Of a DNA stretch of 64,000 nucleotides, positions 57,348 to 64,000 are shown one piece after another. The position numbers and the translations under genes are program-made. The DNA is from Nitrospira sp. Ga0074138 (GTDB taxonomy: Bacteria > Nitrospirota > Nitrospiria > Nitrospirales > Nitrospiraceae), in assembly GCA_001464735.1 (NCBI GenBank), contig LNDU01000043.1, positions 1-64,000 on the forward strand, read 5' to 3'. Under the pieces are notes generated by a model, which ran no database searches, had not been told where the DNA came from, and was given only the letters and a program-made list of their open reading frames with translations. Within the stretch, counting starts at the first letter, position 1. Every line of letters starts with the position of its first letter.

Positions 57348-58793
57348 CTATTTGCCGCCCGGTGCCGCCACTTTTGGCGCGAACATCTCAAACACACTGG
57401 GCTCCCGCTCCAGATAGTCCGGCGGGAAGAAGTTAAACCGCCGCCATAGTTCATACCACAGAGGGACACGATTCATGATCACCCAGCCCAATACCTTGGT
57501 GCCCTGCCGCACCTGAGCCTGATCAGGCCATGGTTGAGGATCTTCTGGATCAGGAACGACCCAGAATCGGTAGTTGCCTTTTCCATCGTCAATCTGGTCA
57601 ACCACCTTGATCACACCCCCGCGAGTGCCCGCCATCAATCCAGGCCAGGCCGGTAAGGGAATAGCCGGAACTCCAAAGAACAGGATTCGTACTTTTCTGC
57701 CTGCGGTCAACAATGGGGAATCAAGCCCTTCCGCCACCATTTCTATGGCCGGATCAGAGGCGAGTGGAGAAATGGTAACCAGCTCATCTCCCTGCTTAAC
57801 CGTTTCGTTAATTCCGACTCTGGCCATCTTAACGACCGTGCCGTCCATCGGGGCATAAAGCTTTGCGGCCTCAATACGTTGCTGCACTCCTTGTTGTTTG
57901 TAGGAGATTTCAGCCAAGGATTCGGTTGCTTTGGCAGCTTCTGCAACGGCGGAATCACGTGATGCAATGGCGTCCATCAGTTTCTGATGCACATCAGCTG
58001 ACACTTGATCACGACCGAAGCTCAAGGCCGACCGAGACTGCTCGGCAGCCAACAGAGCAGCCTGTGCTGCCTGCAGACCAGCCTTGGTACCGATCTCAGT
58101 TTGGATCGTGAGCTCAAGTTCCCGCTGGGAAACCAGCCCGTCCCGGACAAGTTGCCGATGCCGATCAACATTGAGCTGGGCCGTGAGCACATCAATCTTG
58201 TACTGCTCAACCTTCTGTTGGGCCTCACGCACTCTATTATCTGCCTCCACCACGCGAGCCTCCGCCGAGGGGACGGCAGCCTGCACCAACTTTTTCATCT
58301 CCCCTATTCTTTTTGTCAGCTGATCAGCCCTGGACAGAGCTGCCTGGCGCGTTTGCTCCAACGCTACCTTGCGCTGTTCGAAGAGGGGGAGAATCTCAGG
58401 CGCCATAAAGGTTGGATCGTAATCTTCCAACTCGCCGACAAGTTCACCCTTTTTGACTTTGACGCCTTCGTAAATATGCCAGGTTTTGATACGGCCTGTA
58501 ATCCGAGACTCAATCTTTTGTGGTCGATCATAGGGCGTGTAGGCCGACACTTTCCCAGAGGCCTGGATCGTTTGTGTCCAGGGTACGAATTCGAGGATGA
58601 TCAGAAAGAGCAACAGAATCGTCAGAATGGCACGAGAAGCCGTGAACATTCCGCGAGGAATCTGTACCGCTTCCCAGCACGGCATCTTGGCCAATGCCGG
58701 CCCCTGTTCGATGGCGATGGCCTCTAAGCCGACCCCTCGCCGGACCAGCGCACGTTCTCCACTGTTTTCCAGACTGCGACCTAGGCTAGCCAT
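57348..58793 (-). CDS. HlyD family membrane fusion protein
   Basis: Single N-terminal TM, IESRITGRIKTWHIYEGVKVKKGELVGELEDYDP, long coiled coil, LYAPMDGTVVKMARVGINETVKQGDELVTI. Confidence 0.9.
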   Translation of the reverse strand: MASLGRSLENSGERALVRRGVGLEAIAIEQGPALAKMPCWEAVQIPRGMFTASRAILTILLLFLIILEFVPWTQTIQASGKVSAYTPYDRPQKIESRITGRIKTWHIYEGVKVKKGELVGELEDYDPTFMAPEILPLFEQRKVALEQTRQAALSRADQLTKRIGEMKKLVQAAVPSAEARVVEADNRVREAQQKVEQYKIDVLTAQLNVDRHRQLVRDGLVSQRELELTIQTEIGTKAGLQAAQAALLAAEQSRSALSFGRDQVSADVHQKLMDAIASRDSAVAEAAKATESLAEISYKQQGVQQRIEAAKLYAPMDGTVVKMARVGINETVKQGDELVTISPLASDPAIEMVAEGLDSPLLTAGRKVRILFFGVPAIPLPAWPGLMAGTRGGVIKVVDQIDDGKGNYRFWVVPDPEDPQPWPDQAQVRQGTKVLGWVIMNRVPLWYELWRRFNFFPPDYLEREPSVFEMFAPKVAAPGGK

Positions 58794-58838
58794 GGAGCCT
58801 CCATTAATTTACCGGTGTTGATTTGCCGTTCCAATCGC

Positions 58839-60521
58839 TTACGCATGAGCATGATGCAGCATAATACGACGGTCCGCATGATCCGTAAGATTGGGATCCG
58901 TCGACACGAAGATCACAGACCATGCTTCATCTTTCGAGCACAGCCGACGCAGGATACGCTCACGCAACGACGGCTCGAGCGAGTGAATGAGGCCATCAAA
59001 TATAAGGACTTGCGGACGTCCCAAAATGGCTCTAGCCATGAGGATCTGCACAATGTGAGTCGGTGAAAGCGATTCTCCCAGCGCAGAGACATCGGACTTC
59101 ACCCCGCGTGGCAACCCCTCGACATCTTCTTCAAGTTCCGTGAAACGAAGCGCCCAGTTGAGATCATCGTACGTGACATAGGAACGTCCCATCACGATAT
59201 TTTCTTCAATCGTTCCCTTCACCAATGACAACTGAGAGTCAATGATGACACTGCGGCATTGGTTGATCGCATTGCCTTCGATATAGCGGAGATCAACCCC
59301 ATTGTACTGAACGACACCGCTCGTTGGAACTTCGAGACCACCCAACACTCTGGCCAGAGCTGTTTTGGCCGACGTTGTCCGAGCGTAGATCCCGAGCTTC
59401 TCACCCGGTGCGACATCCAGGTTGAAGCCATCGAATACGGACACCCCACCATGAACCAAACTAACCCCTTTGCAGGTAACCCGGACTCCTTGAGTCAAGT
59501 GCTTGGGCAACGCCACCGTTGATTCGGTTGAGACCTGATCTTGCTCCTGACTAAAGGCCTCATCAAGGTGGGTCAGGGAGGCGAAGAAATAGTACACAAA
59601 CCCCATATTCTTGATCAGGGAGTCGAAATTGATGACGAGTGCACTCACGACCGCTTGAACAGCGACTAACTGCCCCAGAGTCAGCTGCCCCCCCGCCATG
59701 AGCGAGGCTGCGATGCCGAGCGCTCCGGCTTGTGCGATGGCTTGTCCACCCACCGAACCGATGTATTGCCGCACGAGAACCGCAAATCGCGCCTTCCGAG
59801 TTTCAACATACCGAGTGACAAGCTCGTTCGTTTTGTGCATGAGAAACGGGCGGCTGTCAGTGGCCTTCAGCTGCAGTGCATTCTTTGAAACCTCTTGAAT
59901 AAAATTGAAGACGTCGTATTTCGCGTGAGACATGGCGAGGGTCGTCTTGAGGGCACCACGGGACAGCACGAAGAACGTGAGGGCAAACCCAGCCATGAGC
60001 ACAAGGTTATACATGAGGAAATAGGGATGGTAGACGACCAGCACAACCATGCCGACCGTACCACCCACCACGACATTGATCAGGTCGATCAGCAGCGTGG
60101 ACAGGGCCCGTTGTATGAAGACCGTTTCAATAAAGTAGTTCGCAATTTCAGGGCGTGAGCCCTTGAAACGATTCCGAGGAAGCTGTTCCACCATCGCAAC
60201 CGTGACGCGTGCAAAGAGCCGGCGTTGCACGACGTCTACCGCGTAGAAGTGGAATGTCTTGAACAGGCCGACAAACAACAGCACCGACAGCATAATGCCG
60301 GTCAACGTCCAGATCATGACCGGCTGAACCGCATAGGAAAAGGTGCTGACCAATTCCTGTACGGTCAACGGGATGATAAGAGAGAAGAACCCGACGGCCA
60401 GCGCATAAGAAAAAATCAAACTCATGATTTTTTTCTCAGCCTTCATGGCCACGGACAGCTGCTTCATCAGCGCTTCGAACAGGCCCTTGGAACCTTCGCC
60501 CTGAGGTTCTTTCATGACCAC
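58839..60521 (-). CDS. HlyB/exporter-type ABC transporter with degenerate NBD
   Basis: Six-TM exporter domain then NBD with IYARTTSAKTALARVL, LSPTHIVQILMARAI and VLIFDGLIHSLEP in motif positions. Confidence 0.85.
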   Translation of the reverse strand: MVMKEPQGEGSKGLFEALMKQLSVAMKAEKKIMSLIFSYALAVGFFSLIIPLTVQELVSTFSYAVQPVMIWTLTGIMLSVLLFVGLFKTFHFYAVDVVQRRLFARVTVAMVEQLPRNRFKGSRPEIANYFIETVFIQRALSTLLIDLINVVVGGTVGMVVLVVYHPYFLMYNLVLMAGFALTFFVLSRGALKTTLAMSHAKYDVFNFIQEVSKNALQLKATDSRPFLMHKTNELVTRYVETRKARFAVLVRQYIGSVGGQAIAQAGALGIAASLMAGGQLTLGQLVAVQAVVSALVINFDSLIKNMGFVYYFFASLTHLDEAFSQEQDQVSTESTVALPKHLTQGVRVTCKGVSLVHGGVSVFDGFNLDVAPGEKLGIYARTTSAKTALARVLGGLEVPTSGVVQYNGVDLRYIEGNAINQCRSVIIDSQLSLVKGTIEENIVMGRSYVTYDDLNWALRFTELEEDVEGLPRGVKSDVSALGESLSPTHIVQILMARAILGRPQVLIFDGLIHSLEPSLRERILRRLCSKDEAWSVIFVSTDPNLTDHADRRIMLHHAHA

Positions 60522-60646
60522 CCCCAGTAATAAGTCAAAATGTGAATCATTGGCCCCTTATACCCCTACCCAGACTAGATCATGTTCGAGAGTTTATTTC
60601 CAACCCACCGAATGCACTATCTTCTACCACTAACCCTACGCACACC

Positions 60647-62239
60647 TTAGTCACGCCCCGGCTGTTTATGGCCAGATGAGCCGGCCGCTTGCAATGGATC
60701 CCCGTACTTGCTTAACACACGTTCAGAAACCGGTTTCGACAGCGCCCCTCTGGCCCACAGCATGCCTCCACGAGAAACCACGTAGTCCGCCTGAGCCCGG
60801 TAGAGTTCATAGGATGCCTCAACTACGTTGCGCTCACGCATATTGACAAAAAGAATGCTGGTCGCTCCCATATTAAACCGAGCCCGTTCCCCTTCTTCCA
60901 ACGTCTTGGCCAAGCGAAGAGCCTCTGTTGCGGCCTTCACCCGGTCCCGGGCCCGCACTTGGGCAGACAGCCAGTTATCAACGTCGACCGCAACCTGCTT
61001 TTCGGTATAGGCCTGTTTATACGCCAATCGTTGCTGCTGCGCTTCTGCGTGAAGGACCTTCCCTCGAGCGCCCCGATTGAACAAGGGCATACTGAAGAGA
61101 GTCCCTACCCGGTAGCCGAATCCTCCGATCCAATAGATACCGCCCACCGCTGGCCCCCCCTCGACCTGTAGCTTGGGAAGCAGACTATTCTTCGCCAGTT
61201 TCAGTTCGATGTTGTTCAGTCTGGCTTCAATGTAGAGGTCGCGCACTTCCGGGCGATCCTCAGTGGCTTCTACCTTAAAAGCCGCCACATCCTCTTCGCT
61301 CGGCAACGGCATTTCCCCGTGAAACTCCGGAGCCCACTCCGGTCTTGGTGTTACCGGCTCACCATTCTCCCAGAGAAAGAGCGCCAGCTTATATTGCTCA
61401 TACTCGACCTTCCGTTGTGCATAAATGGCCGCTTCTCGACGCCGCTGAACTTCTTCCCTGGCTTCGACCACGTCGATCGGAGCAATCGCGCCGGATTTGG
61501 ATCTGCCCTCCACCATGCGATAGCGCTCCTCCGCGACGGCGAGCGCACGCCTCACTACATCGGCCTGTTTGACGGCGACCTGCCAGTCCCAGTATTGCAC
61601 GGCCCCGGCGAGATAGAGATCTTGCCGTTTCTGCGCCACCTTCACCTCGGCTTGCGGCCCGGCGAGCTCCGCCTGTTGAAACTCGGCATTCGCTTCGTTG
61701 ACCATGAATCCCCGTAACAGGTTAAACGATCCGCCGACGATGGCCATTTGCTGCGTATAGAAAAGTGTCATGTCGGTCGGGAAGGCTACCGGGCCAGTGT
61801 CCGCACCGGTAATGAACCGGCCGGCGTTGCCAGCGATCGTCGTGTGATCCCCAAAGCCGTGACGGACCCCGCCGAACACCTCGAAACCCCAGGGGTGCCC
61901 GATCTTGAGCATAGTATCGCTATAGCCACCCGTCAGGGTATTCGGCACGCCGGAGACGTTTGTCAGATTAAACGTTTGAAACCGATCGACCTCGACCTCG
62001 TTCCGAAACTTGGGCTCCCACGCACCCAATGCTTTCAGGATTTTCGCCCGAGCCTGCGAACGCTCCAGTCCCGTAGCGCGGAGCAGCGGATGGGTCAATT
62101 CGATCCGGGCAAGCACTTCTTCAATGGTCAAGGGGGCGGTGCGCACCGGTTCAGCGCTTGGGGAACTCGCCGCGGCCTGGGGTTCTGCCACTGCGGTCGC
62201 CGGCACCATCATCAACGAGAACAACAATAGAAGGATCAA
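60647..62239 (-). CDS. TolC family outer membrane efflux protein (paralog 1)
   Basis: TolC-like helical repeats; QARAKILKALGAWEPKFRNEVEVDRF; ends ...QPGRD. Confidence 0.9.
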   Translation of the reverse strand: MILLLLFSLMMVPATAVAEPQAAASSPSAEPVRTAPLTIEEVLARIELTHPLLRATGLERSQARAKILKALGAWEPKFRNEVEVDRFQTFNLTNVSGVPNTLTGGYSDTMLKIGHPWGFEVFGGVRHGFGDHTTIAGNAGRFITGADTGPVAFPTDMTLFYTQQMAIVGGSFNLLRGFMVNEANAEFQQAELAGPQAEVKVAQKRQDLYLAGAVQYWDWQVAVKQADVVRRALAVAEERYRMVEGRSKSGAIAPIDVVEAREEVQRRREAAIYAQRKVEYEQYKLALFLWENGEPVTPRPEWAPEFHGEMPLPSEEDVAAFKVEATEDRPEVRDLYIEARLNNIELKLAKNSLLPKLQVEGGPAVGGIYWIGGFGYRVGTLFSMPLFNRGARGKVLHAEAQQQRLAYKQAYTEKQVAVDVDNWLSAQVRARDRVKAATEALRLAKTLEEGERARFNMGATSILFVNMRERNVVEASYELYRAQADYVVSRGGMLWARGALSKPVSERVLSKYGDPLQAAGSSGHKQPGRD

Positions 62240-62264
62240 GGAAGGATACTCCTTTATTGCTGAA

Positions 62265-63842
62265 TTAATCGCGTCCCGGTTGCTTAGTGGATCCGTTCGT
62301 GCCGGCTGCCGTCAGGGGGTTCCCATACTTGGCCAGCTCGCTTTCAGGCCAGGGCTTCGACAGGGCGCCCTTGGCCCACAGCATCCCTCCACGCGCCACC
62401 GCGTAGTCGGCTTGGGCCCGGTACAATTCGTACGCGGACTCCACCACGTTGCGCTCCCTGAGGTTGACGAACAACACGGTGGTCGCCCCCATATTGAACC
62501 GGGTCCGCTCGCCTTCTTCCAGAGTCTTGGCCAACCGCAGCGCTTCCGTCGCCGCCTTCACCCGATCTCGAGCCCGCACGATCGCCGAGAGCCAGTTGTC
62601 CACATCGATGCTGACTTGTTGCTCGGCGTACAGCTGTTTGAAGGCTAATTGTTGCTGGTCCGCTTCCGCATACAGGACCTTCCCACGTGCTTCCCGCTGG
62701 AACAGCGACATCTCAAACTGCATGCCGTACCGATACCCCGCACCCACAATCCAGTCCGCGGGCGCACTCGTTCTTCCCCCATCAAAATTCAACTTCGGGA
62801 GCAGTTTGTTCTTGGCCAGCTTGATGTCGATATTGTTCATCTTGGCTTCGACGTAGAGGTCCCGCACTTCCGGCCGATCTTCTTTCGCCTCCACTTTATA
62901 GGACGCGATGTCTTGTTCAGTCGGCAAGGGCGTCTCGCCCTGAAACTCCGGCGCCCACTCCGGTCGTGGGGTCACGGGCTCGCCGTTCTCCCAGAGAAAA
63001 AGAGACAGTTTGTATTGCTCATACTCCACATTCCGCTGGGCAGCGATGGCCGCCTCACGTCTGGCCTGAACCTCTTGATTCACCTCGATCACATCGAGCG
63101 GCGCAACCTTGCCGCCCTTGGCCATCCCTTGTACCTGTACAAACCGCTCTTCGGCAACGGTCAAGGCGCGCTTCACCATCTCGGCCTGCTTGACGGCAAC
63201 TTGCCAATCCCAGTACTGGACGGCCCCGGCGAGATAGAGATCCTGCCGTTTCTGCGCGACCGCGATCTCCGCCTGCGGCCCCGCGAGCTCGGCTTTTTGA
63301 AAATCGGCGTACTCCTCATTGACCATAAAGCCACGCAGCAGAGGAAACTCCCCGCCGAAGATCATTTGCTGCTGATTATAGAAAAGATGTGCATCAGGGA
63401 TGACAGCCACTGTCCCTGCTGCCAGTCCACTGATACCAGGAACTCCGACAATGGGGGGGTCCCCGAATCCGTTACGGATCCCGCCCAGGACCCGGAAGCC
63501 CCAGGGATGCCCGACCGCGAGCTTGCTGTCGTTGAATCCCCCCGTAGCCACCTCGGGGTTATAGAGAAAATTCCAAATTTGAATACGAGCGACCTGTGTA
63601 ATGTTCGAGAACGTGGGTTCCCAAGCCCCGAGCGCTTTCAAGATCTTCGCCCTGGCCTGAATCCGTTCGACGCCCTGAGCCCTGAGCAGAGGATGGGTCA
63701 GCTCAATACGTGCAAGTACTTCACTGATAGTCAGGGGTTCGGTGCGGGCGGACTGCGCTTTCAACGCGCTGGAATCATGCACCGGTCCCGCCACGCTCGC
63801 CACGGGAAGTAAGAGCAGAATCACGAATAATAGAGCGGCCAT
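62265..63842 (-). CDS. TolC family outer membrane efflux protein (paralog 2)
   Basis: Near-identical architecture and long identical stretches with paralog 1; start placed at MAALLFVILLLLPVASVAG. Confidence 0.9.
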   Translation of the reverse strand: MAALLFVILLLLPVASVAGPVHDSSALKAQSARTEPLTISEVLARIELTHPLLRAQGVERIQARAKILKALGAWEPTFSNITQVARIQIWNFLYNPEVATGGFNDSKLAVGHPWGFRVLGGIRNGFGDPPIVGVPGISGLAAGTVAVIPDAHLFYNQQQMIFGGEFPLLRGFMVNEEYADFQKAELAGPQAEIAVAQKRQDLYLAGAVQYWDWQVAVKQAEMVKRALTVAEERFVQVQGMAKGGKVAPLDVIEVNQEVQARREAAIAAQRNVEYEQYKLSLFLWENGEPVTPRPEWAPEFQGETPLPTEQDIASYKVEAKEDRPEVRDLYVEAKMNNIDIKLAKNKLLPKLNFDGGRTSAPADWIVGAGYRYGMQFEMSLFQREARGKVLYAEADQQQLAFKQLYAEQQVSIDVDNWLSAIVRARDRVKAATEALRLAKTLEEGERTRFNMGATTVLFVNLRERNVVESAYELYRAQADYAVARGGMLWAKGALSKPWPESELAKYGNPLTAAGTNGSTKQPGRD

Positions 63843-63866
63843 CGAAGCATGCTCCTTGTGCCGGAT

Positions 63867-64000
63867 TAATCGCGGCCCGGTCGTTGAAATCCGTACCCAC
63901 CGGCTGCCGTCAGCGGATCTCCATACTTCGCCACGGATTCCGTCGACCAGGGCTTCGACAAGAGGCCCCTGGCCCACAGCATCCCTCCACGCGCGACGGC
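63867..64000 (-). CDS. TolC family protein C-terminal fragment (paralog 3, continues past window)
   Basis: Minus strand reads AVARGGMLWARGLLSKPWSTESVAKYGDPLTAAGGYGFQRPGRD*; runs off the window edge. Confidence 0.85.

Noticed and set aside
62649-63812. 387-aa plus-strand ORF opposite TolC paralog 2
   Set aside because: Antisense to a clear TolC gene; long only because of codon bias. Same reasoning for 61748-62230 and 62010-62648.
1-64000. CRISPR arrays, tRNA or rRNA genes, complete IS elements or prophage
   Set aside because: None recognised by eye on either strand; short tRNAs could still be missed without tRNAscan-SE.

Overview
64-kb bacterial chromosome window, probably from a Nitrospira-like organism (inferred from gene content and style, not tested). 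About 45 CDS are supported. Most of the window is intact housekeeping sequence: aat, tlyA-like, xseAB, ymdB-like phosphodiesterase, rny, zapA, lytic transglycosylases, rlmN, paired M16 peptidases, larE, an F0-only ATP synthase operon, pabB plus a class IV aminotransferase, nadB, maf, dus, a DUF692/MNIO protein, LOG, DHH, rhomboid and purEK. At the right end is an HlyD/ABC/TolC export locus with three tandem TolC paralogs. The most interesting region is about 27.7-45.4 kb, which looks like a partly decayed phosphate/polyphosphate island. It carries an intact PhoB-type response regulator, a broken PhoX-type phosphatase, a broken arsC, an RMD1/DUF155 protein, ppk1, a CorA-like protein, a divergent pyruvate kinase, an internally deleted PstS-like protein, a CBS-pair protein and a doubly frameshifted CYTH-CHAD (polyP-binding) gene. 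At least eight intergenic sites in this island carry direct repeats of a (G/T)(T)AA(C/T) core with an exact 11-bp period, the geometry of PHO boxes. Other notable observations are a hybrid histidine kinase missing both its phospho-acceptor His and its receiver Asp, an ABC exporter with every core NBD motif degenerated, very small SD-preceded membrane ORFs absent from the ORF track, a nested inverted-repeat element between ymdB and xseA, and a MITE-like 15-bp inverted-repeat pair near the left end. All calls come from reading motifs by eye; no database search was run.
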